64,000 nt of DNA from Gordionus sp. m RMFG-2023 (taxonomy: Eukaryota; Nematomorpha; Gordioida; Chordodea; Parachordodidae). Below the pieces are notes generated by a model. That model searched no databases. It was not told the DNA's origin and saw only the letters and a list, made by a program, of their open reading frames with translations. A program made the position numbers and the translations under genes. The stretch is from positions 5,210,846-5,274,845 of the forward strand of contig NC_088779.1 of assembly GCF_954871325.1 (NCBI RefSeq), in the 5' to 3' direction. Below, one piece after another: positions 1 through 11,030 of this stretch (position 1 is its first letter; the number at the start of each line of letters is the position of its first letter).

Positions 1-159
1 NNCCCCCAGGCGCGTACGCAGGAATTTGCTGTGGGGGGGGGGCAATTAAAATTTTTTTAAATAAATTTTTGTTATTTAAAATTCTGAAGCATAAATTTAT
101 TAGGACTAATAACTATTTCTAATACACAATTTTAAATTAATGTGAATTATAAAAATTAA

Positions 160-370
160 ATATATAAACCGGCATATGAAAAACTTTAAAACATATAAAC
201 CGGTATATAAAAAAAATATAAAAACCTGTATAAAAAAACTTTAAAATATATAAATCGGCATATAAAAAACTTTAAAATATATAAACCGGCATATAAAAAA
301 CTTTAAAATAAATGTGAATTAAAAAATATTAAACGGATATAACCGGCGGTATATGAATAACTATAAAATA
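160..370. repeat. Subterminal tandem repeat of the hAT element
   Basis: A unit of about 31 bp built on ATATAAACCGGCATATAAAA followed by AACTTTAAA recurs about five or six times with small differences. It lies just inside the left end of the hAT element. Subterminal repeats of this kind often serve as transposase-binding arrays; that role is inferred here. Confidence 0.7.
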
Positions 371-657
371 AATGATCCAAAATAGAAATATTTTGAGCCT
401 TTAAAATTTATATATAAAATATAAAAAATATAAATGTTGTAAATATAAATTTACATAAGTTTATTAGGTATAATTGTATTTTGTGAATGAACTATTTATA
501 ATTCATAGGACAGCACTTAGCAACTGCTCCCAACCTTTTTTGGACCCCAACAAAATGCTATAGATGCTTTGCATCAATTCAAACATATTTTAGATTATTT
601 TCCTAATATATTAAAATTATAAAATTGCACAAAAAATTTTAAAAGCATATAATATAT

Positions 658-3300
658 TTATAAGGTAAAATCCAATCTTCGTTGGGATAGAGCTAATTTT
701 TCAATTATCTCATCCGTGCTTGGCGTCAAATGCCTATGAATATTCAATAGGGCCAAACCATTCAATCTACTTTCAGAAGTTGTACTTCTTAGGTAGGTTT
801 TTATTTTTCTCAAAGAGGAGAAGGTTCTCTCATTAGTTGCAGTACTAATGGGAATAGTTGCTAATATATATAATAATTTTAATATATTTGGAAAATAATC
901 TAAAATATGTTTGAATTGACGCAGCATCCATAACATTTTTTGGGACTATATCAACCATGGTTAACCTTTTATACCATAGTTGGCATTCAGCCAATAAGGC
1001 ATCATAAGATACTTTAATATCTTCATGATAAAAATTTGCCAAATATTTTATTTTACTATCACCATCTGAAAAAGGTTGGGAGGGTTTTTGTGGTAATAAT
1101 ATCTGCAGATTGCTAAGTGCTGCCCTATGAATTAAAAACCGTTCGTTTAGTTGTGTTATAAATGTATCTAAAAGAGGGATAAAGAGATTTATTTTATAAT
1201 ATTCTTCGACTGACCCGATATTAATGTTTGGACGATGAGCTTCCTTGCTGCAAGTCGAGGGAGACAAATATTAAACTCATATTGTTGTGCTTTTGACTCA
1301 ACAATAACATATAAAATATGAAATTCGTCATCAACATTAGCTCTAATTTCATTGAGTTCTATTAAAATACTCTCTGCTATTCTCATCTTCTCAAACAAGT
1401 CAATATCGAGTTTTTGAAAAGTATTGCATAAAATTGTAGTATAATTAAATAATTTATTAATACATTGTAATGAGAAAAAAAAATTTGGTATAAGTATGGA
1501 ATCTAATAATTTGCTAGCCTCTGTAGAAATATCTCTCTCAGACCATTGTGATATTTCGGTAAGAGCGTTAATAATTGGATCTTCTAACTCCATAAAAGAT
1601 GTCACAGCTTGATGGCGAAGGCTCCATCTTGTTGGACAAGCTTTTTGCAATTTTTTCCTCCTTGTTGGACAAGGAGTTTCAGAAATCTGTTCAAAATATT
1701 TTGTCTCTTGGGATATCTAAACATTTCATAGATGCTAGATATTTTGCCTGATATAAATATAAGAAATTTAATTGAAATAAATAAAATTAGACCTAAGCAA
1801 TTTGATATCAATGGCAAAGAGCATGCATTAGATATTGCCAAGTTGAGGGAATGAGCAGCACAATGGACATATATAGCTGTTGGGCATTTTATTTTTATAA
1901 ATGCTTGAAGCCCATTGAATTGCCCACTCCACGAGCTCCATCATACCCTTGCCCACGTATCAAATTTATATTAAGTTATATTTTTGAAAAAAATAATTTT
2001 ATAATGTGATTAATTATTACTTTGAATTTTTCAAGATTGTCAAATATTACATCAGCTAAGGCAGACCCAGTCATGCTTGAAACTGGGATAAATTGAAGAA
2101 ACATCTCTTTTATAATGTTATTTGTATCTATATATCGTGCACAAAGTGACATCTGCTCAATGCCAGCAATGTCTGTGGTCTCATCTGCCAAAATTGAGTA
2201 GCATGGGGCAGAATTGATTTCAGTAATTAATTTTTCTAGAATGATATTATTGCAAACATCAATTATTTCATTTTGGATCCTAGGGCTAAGATATGTAGCA
2301 TTTTTATTACTACTATTAATGCTCTCCATTAATGCAAAATCTCCTAATGCTTTAAATTTTATAAGGCCACGAAAATTCCCTTCGTTATCATTATTATTGA
2401 AATTCAGGCTTCCTGAATCAAAATGGCCACGTAAAGCTAATCCCTGCAACCCACAATATAGAATAGCCTCAATAGTTAGTCTTATCTTGCATCTATTTTC
2501 TTTTGCAATTGTAAGCCTACTTTATCAATATGTGATGTAATGGGAATCATATCCCCACTTTGAATTGATTCTTTTGAGGAAATCATCAGTTCACAACTTT
2601 TGTGATAATTTGTTTTTTGATGATTATCAAAAATTTCTCCAGCATCTTTGTATCTGTTAAATGGAGTCTTAACAAGAGTGTTAAGCTTAACCAAATTTCT
2701 TCCAGCATATCTTAGACCAAACAGGACACATATCTTACAATAAGCTCCAGTTTCACGGATAGAGTATGCTATCCATAACCATCTAGTAAAATAGCTGTTT
2801 TGAAATTTTAGCTTTCGATTAGCACATACAGTTTGTGGATATTGAAAATTTAGGGGTGGAATATAAATCTATTATTAAATTAAATAAATTATTTATCATA
2901 GGTATCTTATATTTATTACTTTTTTAAGAAGTAAATGTCTTTCTTCTAGGCTAATATTATCTATCCAAAAAATTGGTTATATCATATGGATGATCATTGT
3001 ACTCTAGAGTTTTGTATAAGGATTTTATATAAGTATAATATTGAGATTAAAATTATTTTAAAAAAGCCAAAATCTTTATTTAGAATAACCTTTTGATGGC
3101 TTTGGCTCTATATCCTGACTCTCAATTATTCTTCCAATTCCAACAATTATTTCATTATTTATGGGAGGGGTTTTAATTACTAAAAAAAGAAAATAATAAA
3201 AATATGTTAAATTATTCATACCTTTTTGCTTTTTTATAAGATGACTTTGACTAGAATCTTTATCATCATTCGTGTTTTTAAAAAAATTTCTTATGTCCAT
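658..3300 (-). pseudogene. hAT transposase relic, ZMYM1 / DUF4371 type
   Basis: Read on the minus strand, pieces in several frames match the ZMYM1-like hAT transposase order. First comes an N-terminal MDIRNFFK segment (3300 down). Next is a zinc-finger-region piece with FNRYKDAGEIFDNHQKTNYH (2694-2482). Then the catalytic-core start follows, with ALRGHFDSG, NFRGLIKF, ATYLSPRIQNEIID and SILADETTDI (2449-1976). A degenerate QGYDGA-like segment lies near 1950. The C-terminal dimerisation region contains NERTFSSLRKIKTYLRST and LALLNIHRHL (936-658). Frames change several times (for example between the 1650-1189, 1267-845 and 936-658 pieces) and in-frame stops occur near 1850-1960 and 2450-2480, so the protein is not made. 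Intact relatives are usually 600-800 residues. Confidence 0.85.
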
Positions 3301-3639
3301 AATTGTTACTTGACTAGAAAAAAATGGTAGATAAATTTGCCGTTAAAAATTTGAAAATAGTAGATAAATATTACCAAGGAAAACTTGAAATTGAAATTAA
3401 TTGATAAAATAACTTAGTAAATGATTGTGATAAATAAATGTAATTAAATATATATTTGAATGAAGGATATATGAATAAAGATTATAAAAATAATATTAAT
3501 ATATAGAAAATAATATTTTTGAAAAATATATCCGGCATCTGCATTTTTTGGCTTTTTTTTTGGGGGGGGGGAGGAATTTGTCCCCCTGCCCCCCCCCCCC
3601 GCTGCGTACGCGCCTGCCCCCCCCCCTTGATACTTAAGT

Positions 3640-4379
3640 TTATTGAGTTAAACAATGGACCACAATTTATATGAATTTCTTCTTTACTGTGTAAATAACA
3701 TACGGCATATACGTTCGACACCCTATCATCTGAAGACAAATGGATTAGCAGAGAGTGCCATACAAACTTGAAAGGTCGCTATTGAGCAACGGAGTTAATA
3801 TCTGATCAGGAAGAGGCTTAGACACAAATTTTAACACCCCATCAAAGGGGGAGCATAGCTCTTCCGGGAGACCTCCGTCAAAGATGTTACTTGGATGACG
3901 ATTTATAACAGAGGAGTAACTAGCCTTTACAGCCTCAGGGGGCTCAATTTTTTAAAAAATCATTTCATTTTTTTAGCTAACATTATCTATGTATCTTATT
4001 TTTTTTTTAGCTTACTCACCTTGTTTTTTTTAGTGATATTAAAATAAAATTTTAAATTTTGAGGGGGTTTTTCAAATTTTTCATGGAGTTCGAGCCCCTA
4101 CGCCCTACCCCCACTGACACTACTGATTTAAAACGATAGAATACAATCAAATATGGAACATAAGGAAGAAAAGGCCAATGTGAGACAAAGTTAAAACATG
4201 ATTTACAATCGAAATGGATAGAATTCAAAATATCTCAACCTCTAGGGATTGATTAAAATGAGATATTCATATATAAATAAAACTCCGAGAAAACGTTGTG
4301 GAAACCAATAGATCAGCTTCGAGATCGTTTAATAATTCCATTTCATGAAATCTCGTCAAGAGAAGGTAACTTACCTTAC
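3640..4379 (+). mobile_element. Ty3/gypsy pol (integrase) relic, older insertion
   Basis: Plus-strand translation around 3720-3800 gives the integrase signature TNGLAESAIQT (compare TNGLAERAVQT of Ty3/gypsy and BEL integrases). Near 4305 there is a WKPIDQLRDR-like piece, as near the end of gypsy integrases. The relic is broken in many places and has no ends that I can define. It is interrupted by a small MITE (3909-4125) and by the younger LTR element at 4380-9095. Sequence that may be its continuation resumes at 9101. Fossil, old. Confidence 0.55.
3909..4125. mobile_element. Short hAT-like MITE (217 bp)
   Basis: It begins CAGAGGAGTAACTAG and ends with a loosely inverted CAGTAGTG-type terminus. 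It is flanked by ATTTATAA (3901-3908) and ATTTAAAA (4126-4133), a 7-of-8 target duplication. Inside the ends are CCTCAGGGGGCTC and GAGTTCGAGCCCCTACG. There is no coding. It sits within the older gypsy relic, so it is younger than that insertion. Confidence 0.7.
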
Positions 4380-4729
4380 TGTTGTAATATGATATGAAAA
4401 TGTATTGATTTTTTTTGTCATAATTAGGTTATTGATTAAAGTGAAAAGAAAAATATATATATCGATTAGATATTATTTATTTTTATATATATATAGTTTC
4501 GCTCGCGATTTTGATATAGATTTATATATTATAATTTTGATACATATAGTTTTTTTTTAATGTTTTTCCGAAATTGTAACAGAAAATTATCTTTTTTTTG
4601 GTTTAAAAATTGTGAAAATTATATATAATAAAGAAAAATAAAAGTGTGTTAAAAAAATATTTCGTATTTGATTCTAAGAAAATCTTAAAGATTAAAATTG
4701 CCTTCTTACTACTTCTCACGTTTCCAACA
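4380..4729 (+). repeat. 5' LTR (350 bp)
   Basis: TG...CA ends. Nearly identical to the copy at 8751-9095. Contains the shared core TTTCGCTCGCGATTTTGATA and an AATAAAG stretch near its 3' part that could serve in polyadenylation. Confidence 0.95.
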
Positions 4730-5311
4730 GTTTGGTGCCGTTCATATTTAAAGATACCTACTTTATAAACGGGTTAGGCGGAAAACCATTGACTACCATA
4801 ATATAGACTAAAGGCCGAAAAGTATTTTAAAAAAAAAGAGAGAAAATCAAAAAAAAGGTGAAAATATTTTTTTTATATATAAATTTATATGAATTGTTTT
4901 TTTGGTAATATTAATAATTATAGCTATAGTTTATGTTTTTTCTTTTAGAATAGTTAAAAATTTTTTAGTAAAATTACTAATAAGCTTACTATAATATAAA
5001 AAATTGAAATTAAAAAAAAGAATAGTTAAAAAATAGTAAAAAATTTTAAAAAATGTGGAATAAAAAAATAATTACAACTAAAAATTGTTTTGAATTAAAA
5101 GAGTTGGCGCAGGGAAAGATATATGAGTATAGTTGTATTAATAATGTTGTGGATTGGAGGATATTTATGTTATAAAAGAAATAGAAGTAAAGAATCGAAT
5201 AGAATAAGGTGTATAAAGCAAATTGAACAGGAAAATAGGGAAATGGAAATTAAAAAAAGGAAAATGAAAATAATGAAATGAAAAGAATAGAACAAAAAAA
5301 AGAAATAGAAA

Positions 5312-5900
5312 TTGAAAAGAGATATGAGAGAAGAATGGGAAGCGGAAAAAAAGAAAATAGAAGAAATAGAATTAAAGAAAAGAGAGGAAAATGGAAATAA
5401 AGAGAAAGAAGGAAGAAATACTAAAAATAGAAATAGCAGAAATAAAAATGAAAATAAAGGAATTGGAAAAAATATAAATAAAAGAATAGAACAAAATTAT
5501 AAAAGTCAAAAAGAATGTTATAATTGTGGAAAATTTGGGCATTTAAGCAGAGAATGTAATGCCAAGGTAAATACAGGAGTTATACCGAAAATATGTAAAA
5601 GATGTGGAAATAAGGGTCATAATGCGGAAGAATGTTACGTTCCAGCGTACAAATTGGTGAATGAGAACCAAAAAATGAGATATCTTGTGAAAATTGTGGG
5701 AATTTAGGACATACTAAGGATAAATGTTATAAAAATGAACAAGGAGTTTGCAAAGCGTTTCCAGCGGTGGAATACGTAGGAAATGAGCAGAAAAATATAG
5801 TTAAAAGAATTAATAGAGAGGATATAACTTGTTATAAGTGTCGAAATATTGTGCATTATGCGAAGGATTGTACAGTAGGATGACTGTATGATAGTGGAAT
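5312..5900 (+). mobile_element. gag-like nucleocapsid region of the LTR element
   Basis: The region has a lysine/glutamate-rich, helix-prone stretch followed by a series of retroviral-type zinc knuckles (C-x2-C-x4-H-x4-C). Visible ones read CYNCGKFGHLSREC and CKRCGNKGHNAEEC. Further knuckle-like motifs (CENCGNLGHTKDKC, CYKCRNIVHYAKDC) lie toward 5890. Four knuckles in a row is more than the one or two usual in Ty3/gypsy gag. Fossil within the element at 4380-9095, broken. Confidence 0.75.
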
Positions 5901-5934
5901 AAAAACATTTGGAAGAGTTACATCAAAAAATGAG

Positions 5935-6518
5935 TTGGATCTATTGAAAGAAAATATATATAAAAATAAGATAAATGATCATATTGAAATAGAAAGAAAA
6001 AATGAAGGAAATAATAACACTTATGGGATTTATAAAAATTTGTTGGAAAATGAAACACGAAAGAATATACATATTAGTAATTTACCTATCTTTAAGTTGG
6101 AAGATAATAAAAATTTTGATCAATGTCCAAGAGTAAAAGTGAATGTAGGAAATAAAGAGATTTTGATGTTATTGGATACAGGGGCAACAATATCTGTGAT
6201 GGGGTATAATGAATTTTACAAGTTATGGCCAAATGAACACATAATTAAAATAAGATGAGAATAAGACAGTTAAATGGTTCAGAAATTATGGCATTAGGAA
6301 AAGTAAATTTACCGGTATTAATAAATAACGAATTAATAAATTTGGATTTGTGGGTATTAGAAGAAAAAATTGATACAGTTTTGGGATGGAATTGGATATC
6401 AAAATTTGGTTTAGAGAATATTTTGTTGAATATATTTCAGGGGAAAAATGAAAATAAAAATATTGAAGTATTAAAAAAATCTATAAAAGAGGTGGTAAAA
6501 ACTCAGGTAATAAGTTAA
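5935..6518 (+). mobile_element. Retropepsin-like protease region of the LTR element
   Basis: The aspartyl protease signature LLDTGATISVMG is clear near 6170-6205. A later DTVLGWNWISKFGL segment matches the C-terminal part of gypsy-type proteases. The same kind of motif (a GKDWITKIG segment) occurs in the second gypsy relic near 15460. Fossil, fragmented. Where RT should follow there is instead the acidic repeat region below. Confidence 0.75.
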
Positions 6519-7279
6519 TGAAAGAAATTATAGAGAATAATAAAATTGAAAGTATGATAAATAATAAGCAAAAAATTTTGGATAATAAAGAAAATGAATT
6601 TGTGGAAAGTAAAATACTAAAGATGATAAAATTAAAAATATATTCTGAGGAAGTTCAGAAAAATGAAAAAATTATAAGTGATAAAAGGAGTCAGGAAAAA
6701 CTTGATATTTTGGATAATAAAATTGATATAAGTTTAATACCTGAGCCTGATATGGAAATTAAAAAAAATATTGATTTGGAAATTGAAAATATTTCGGTTA
6801 ATTTGGAAGTTGATAATATTTTGGAAAATTCAGAAATTGAAAAAAATATTGATTTGGAAATTAAGAATATTTCGGTTGATTTGGAAGTTGATAATATTTT
6901 GGAAAATTCGGAAATTAAAAAAAATAATGATTTGGAAATTGAAAATATTTTGGTTGATCTGAAAGTGGAAAGTATTTTGGGAATTGATGATGAAAATTTT
7001 AATTTGGAAATAGACAATAAAATAATTTCAGGGAAATCGAGTATGGTGAATAATTATATAAAATGTGATGAGATTTACAAAGACTCAAATTTGGAGAGGG
7101 AAAAATTACCTGTATCGAAAAATTTTCCGGTGAAATTTGTGAGAAAAAAATTAAAAAATGAAAGTGTATTAGAAGAAGGAGAAGAGAATTTGGTTCTACT
7201 AAGGAATGATATGATTGATTTAAGGAATAAGTATAAAAATTTAAATTGTTTGTTTGTGAGAAATTTATATATCAAGTAG
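6518..7279 (+). mobile_element. Acidic repeat ORF inside the LTR element
   Basis: A 253-codon open frame, mostly N, E, D, I, K and L. Between about 6765 and 6975 it holds nearly three tandem copies of a 26-residue (78-bp) unit, each with DLEIENIS and LEVDNILENSEI motifs. It resembles no polymerase, and I do not recognise it. The AT-driven composition could allow such a frame to stay open by chance, but the internal repeats suggest expansion of a real coding unit. Part of a fossil element. Confidence 0.6.
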
Positions 7280-7344
7280 AAAAAATTGAATAAAAGTTAA
7301 AAAAAAAATATGTATATAAAATTTTTTTTGGAGAATTGGGACTC

Positions 7345-7800
7345 TTGTAGGGTAGCCAATCTTAATTTGTGGGGGGCAGCCAATCTTAATTTGTGGACCG
7401 TGAATGTAAACGTATATATAAATAGAGAGTTTGTAGAAAAGAAATAAAATCAGCAGAAAAATTAAATGTTTGGAGTTAGGTGGCTATAGGACGATGGCTA
7501 AAGAATTAGTTATAGGATGTATTAAAGTTATGTTTTTGAAATTGTTGATTGAATAAAGAATTCAATTTAGGAGAAAATGTGTAAAAAAAAAAAATAATAA
7601 ATAAAAATTGAGGGTAGCAAAAAGAGATAATTAATTATAGAAGTTGGTAAAATAAAAATTGTAAAAGTTTAAATACGATTTAGGTGGTGTGTAAAAAAAG
7701 GAATTTTTACTACGAAGGGAATCGAGGTTGAAAAATTGTAAAAGTTAAAAAAGAAAATTTTAGGCGGTGTGTAAAAAAGAATTTTTTTATGAGGGAAATT
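7345..7800. repeat. Tandem duplications in the LTR element's non-coding part
   Basis: A 25-bp unit with AGCCAATCTTAATTTGTGG is duplicated at about 7350-7398. A longer unit of about 80-90 bp containing GGTGTGTAAAAAA and GAGGTTGAAA is duplicated at about 7682-7815. Confidence 0.65.
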
Positions 7801-8114
7801 GAGGTTAAAAGGAAAAGAGAGAAAACAACTGGTAGGGTAGTATGTAAACTATTTGGTTAATTTATATGTAAAATGTTCGATTGTTAAAAAAAAGGGAAAA
7901 TTATGTTATTTTCAAGTTTGGTATGTGTTATGTTTGTGTTTTATTAAAAAGGCAGAAATAATAATAATAGTATTGTATTAATTTTGTGGGCAATTAAAAA
8001 AGAAAGAAATTTTAATTAAAAAAAATTATTGTGTAATATTTATTTGTGTAAATTGTTGTGAGTTTTTTTTTTTAAAAAAAAATCAAGAGAAAAGAAAAAT
8101 TTTTTTTTGAATCT

Positions 8115-8660
8115 ATGGGAACTTACTACATCAAAACAAATAGGACAATGCTGAAAATTAATTCGTTAGACATGTCCAATCCACTCGCCGATAAATGGCA
8201 CAATGCATGGATTGAGCAACAAACTGGAGAAGGAGCAACACAAACATACTCGTATGGTACTATGTCATCGCAAGGAAAAGTGGCGTTACATGCAAAATAT
8301 GCGTCTGGACCGGCTACTATTCCCATGAGACAACTGGGAATGAGAGGAACTAACATAAATTGCTTTAATTGTGGTGGACGGGGACACAAAGCTAGGGATT
8401 GCGCGAGTGGGGTGAGCACATCTTATACGTTGAATAATGGGCTCGATCGTTGGGCTGGGGGGCAACAGCGGAGAATAATGGACGATGCACGATTAATAGC
8501 GAGGGAAGCAGAAGAAGTTGCAAAAAGACGTTGGTTATATAAATTCGGTCAAGCAGCGGAAAATAAAAAGGTGAAAAATATTGATTTTAATATTAATGGA
8601 ACGGAGGTGGAAATGAGTGATTCAATAGAAGAATCCCTCATAAACGCTCCGGTCCCATGA
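8115..8660 (+). mobile_element. Zinc-knuckle ORF near the 3' LTR
   Basis: A 181-codon open frame just upstream of the 3' LTR. It contains one knuckle, CFNCGGRGHKARDC, and a basic, alanine/arginine-rich C-terminal helix region. Its base composition is clearly less AT-rich than the rest of the element, so it may have a different origin. The position is where some LTR elements carry an extra or env-like gene, but nothing envelope-like (no signal or membrane segment) is visible. Possibly a gag fragment brought in from another element. Looks whole as a frame. Confidence 0.6.
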
Positions 8661-8750
8661 TTTTTTTTTGTTGTATTTGTGTAAATATTTTTTTTATATA
8701 TAAATAAATTTTAGTAGGTACCCTGGATTTTATCCTTAGAAGGGGGTACA

Positions 8751-9095
8751 TGTTGTAATATGATATGAAAATGTATTGATTTTTTTTGTCATAATTAGGT
8801 TATTGATTAAAGTGAAAAAAATATATATCGATTGGATATTATTGATTTTTATATATATATAGTTTCGCTCGCGATTTTGATATAGATTTATATATTATAA
8901 TTTTGATACATATAATTTTTTTTAAATGTTTTTCCGAAATTGAAACAGAAAATTATCTTTTTTTTGGTTTAAAAATTGTGAAAATTATATATAATAAAGA
9001 AAAATAAAAGTGTGTTAAAAAAATATTTCGTATTTGATTCTAAGAAAATCTTAAAGATTAAAATTGCCTTCTTACTACTTCTCACGTTTCCAACA
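8751..9095 (+). repeat. 3' LTR (345 bp)
   Basis: Begins TGTTGTAATATG after the purine tract and ends CAACA. Followed by the duplicated CTTAC. Near-identical to 4380-4729. Confidence 0.95.
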
Positions 9096-9100
9096 CTTAC

Positions 9101-10216
9101 AAAGTGAATACGGGGGACTGTAAAGACACCTGTATCAAATTAAAAAAGATCCTCGAATGAAATTCCGATGCTAAGATTAATAATCAAAATACACCGAAGC
9201 CATCTGCAATAGAGGAACATGAAGGCGAGCGTCCTACCGCGAAAGGGAAAGAGCCAATAACGAGGAACAAACAACGAAAGATGCAAGATCAGTTTAAGGG
9301 GAGACTTGACCTATTAGATTGAAACATTTACCCAAACATTTGGAGGACTACATCATGAATATCAAAGGCGCTTCATATGGTAACAAGACCAATGGTTAAA
9401 ACTCTAGATATAATAAACCTAAAGTTTCTGAATGTCCTCTAAAGATATAAGTTTCTAGTGAAATGGTAGGATCTATATTTGATTGAAACAAAAATACTAT
9501 TGGAACCATTACATAACAAAGTTATCCAGGATCTATGAGTTAAAAAAAAGTCTGTCCACATGCACATAAAAACTATATGGTAGGAGAAAAGGAGATAAAT
9601 TGTGGCACGCAATAATTTAATAGGTGGGATCATTGGAAAAAATGGAAGCTACGTTATATGATTTAGGGTGGATATTATAATTTAGAAAGAACAATAAATA
9701 ATATTAATTATGATTAAAATAAACTGTGAATATATAATATGATCTACTTAGTCTATTATAGTTTTCTATTCAGTTTTTTATTGAATTAAACCTGGATCAA
9801 AATCCTTTATTGCTATATTTACTAAAATAAACATCATATATTTAAACAACGATAGCTCAAATCAATTTTTGATTTGCACTAGTAAAATCAAATAAGAATG
9901 CTGTGCTAAATTTTTTATTTATAAAGATTTCGATTTTACTTTATTATTTAAATAAAAAAATTTCCTACAACATTGAATTTAAGTTAAGCCATATAAAATA
10001 GTTTTTTAATTTGACTATGGTTAAAATCTAAACTTGTCCATATCTATTCAGGGGGCTTAAAATAACATGACAAATTAGCCTCCATTATTATAGACCCATC
10101 AACCCAAATCTATATATTGCATACAATCATAGAAAACTGAATTTTATCTATTAATAATTAAAAAGATATTTTATGAGATTTAATATAATTTGATATTTTG
10201 GATGCTTTCTTTCAAT
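9101..10216. other. No gene recognised; possible gypsy relic then AT-rich DNA
   Basis: 9101-9350 has more balanced composition than its surroundings and may continue the older gypsy relic cut by the LTR element. No motif confirms this. From 9350 to the fucosyltransferase stop I see only AT-rich sequence without coding or clear repeat ends. Confidence 0.5.
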
Positions 10217-11028
10217 TTAATTTTTACAATCCCTTTTGCTATTCCACCAATCTGATATTTTGTATGATTTGTTAGGGATATCCTTGAGATGCAAATGTTC
10301 ACAAATTGAGCATAGATGTTTGTTCTTTTTACCTACTATAATGTATTCTTCTCTCCAAGCGTGATACTCATTGTAAAGTGTGTCATTGGAATCTAATTTT
10401 AAAAGGTATTTACTTAGTTCTTTTATATTGTTGGAATGAAAATATGGATGATTCTTCGGTATCTCAAGATTAATATTTGGAATGGATAAATTTTGAGATT
10501 GTTTCCCTGGTAATTTGATAAATATACATTACATTATATGATATATGACATCATCTAATTTGAATTACATCCTATTCTAAGCATTTTTTAAAATAATATA
10601 AAATTTAAAGCCCTAATTATCTGAATTATTAAAGAAATTTCAAAAAATCTAATAATTCAGGATAATTATGATCCTTTTTAAAATTAAGATATGTATATAT
10701 ATATATAAATAAGATAAATACAAATTCACCCTTGACCCTGGCCGCTTTCATTGCCAGTGGTGAAGCCACAAAAATAAAAGAAAGTGGTGGCGCTATCTTG
10801 ACATAATCAGAATATCGAGCTCCAAATACTACAGGCACCATCCCTATGGAGAGTGCACGAAAAAATTTTTCCGTTATATAATGTACACAATTACTGTTTT
10901 CGAACGCCAGATAAAACTTGTAACGAGAGAGGTAACGTTCCATGCAAACTTCTGTTGGTTCGTTATTAGAATAACATATCGGGGCGGTATCGGGGAAATT
11001 CTTAGAACATCCACCTCGCACTTCTAGA
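10217..11028 (-). CDS. Alpha-1,3-fucosyltransferase, last two exons
   Basis: Golgi type II enzyme of glycosyltransferase family 10, which moves fucose from GDP-fucose to N-acetylglucosamine. The penultimate exon runs from about 11028 to 10730. It encodes YKFYLAFENSNCVHYITEKF and VPVVFGARYSDY, the donor-binding signature of the family, then IAPPLSFI. The donor is most likely G|GTGAAT. The last exon (10506-10217) follows acceptor ACCAG and carries LSKYLLKLDSNDTLYNEYHAW, the cysteine pair CSICEHLH and a stop after RDCKN. Exon phases agree (one base plus two bases). The loop between the exons, with about 45 residues from SFI to NIKEL, is longer than usual. The start of the penultimate exon (acceptor CGCAG) is my best guess. 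Stem and transmembrane exons upstream were not found. Confidence 0.9.
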
Positions 11029-11030
11029 CT

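Larger units (their letters stand above)
7..3616 (-). mobile_element. hAT-superfamily DNA transposon, full length but decayed
   Basis: The ends are perfect 15-bp inverted repeats: CAGGCGCGTACGCAG at 7-21 and its reverse complement at 3602-3616. Both flanks are runs of C, so an 8-bp target duplication of C is possible but unprovable, especially as bases 1-2 are N. Inside the ends are G/C runs and a shared GAATTTG segment. The interior holds a minus-strand transposase relic (658-3300). The CAGG...GCGTA terminus is typical of animal hAT elements. The element interrupts nothing recognisable on the left. On the right it abuts an old gypsy integrase relic. Superfamily is secure from the transposase; the exact family is not. 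Confidence 0.85.
4380..9095 (+). mobile_element. LTR retrotransposon, young, no RT or integrase seen
   Basis: Two direct LTRs (4380-4729 and 8751-9095) start TGTTG and end CAACA. They are flanked by a perfect 5-bp duplication, CTTAC, at 4375-4379 and 9096-9100. A possible primer-binding site TTTGGTGCCGTTC follows the 5' LTR. A purine-rich tract, AGAAGGGGG, precedes the 3' LTR. The interior carries gag-like zinc knuckles and a retropepsin-like region. It has no recognisable reverse transcriptase, RNase H or integrase in about 4 kb, although these normally follow the protease in Ty3/gypsy elements. The LTRs differ by about five substitutions and a few small indels, so insertion is recent. Coding is fragmented. 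It is probably non-autonomous and related to Ty3/gypsy. Confidence 0.9.

Noticed and set aside
6691-7017. 108-codon serine/isoleucine-rich minus-strand frame
   Set aside because: Antisense shadow of the acidic repeat ORF in the LTR element.
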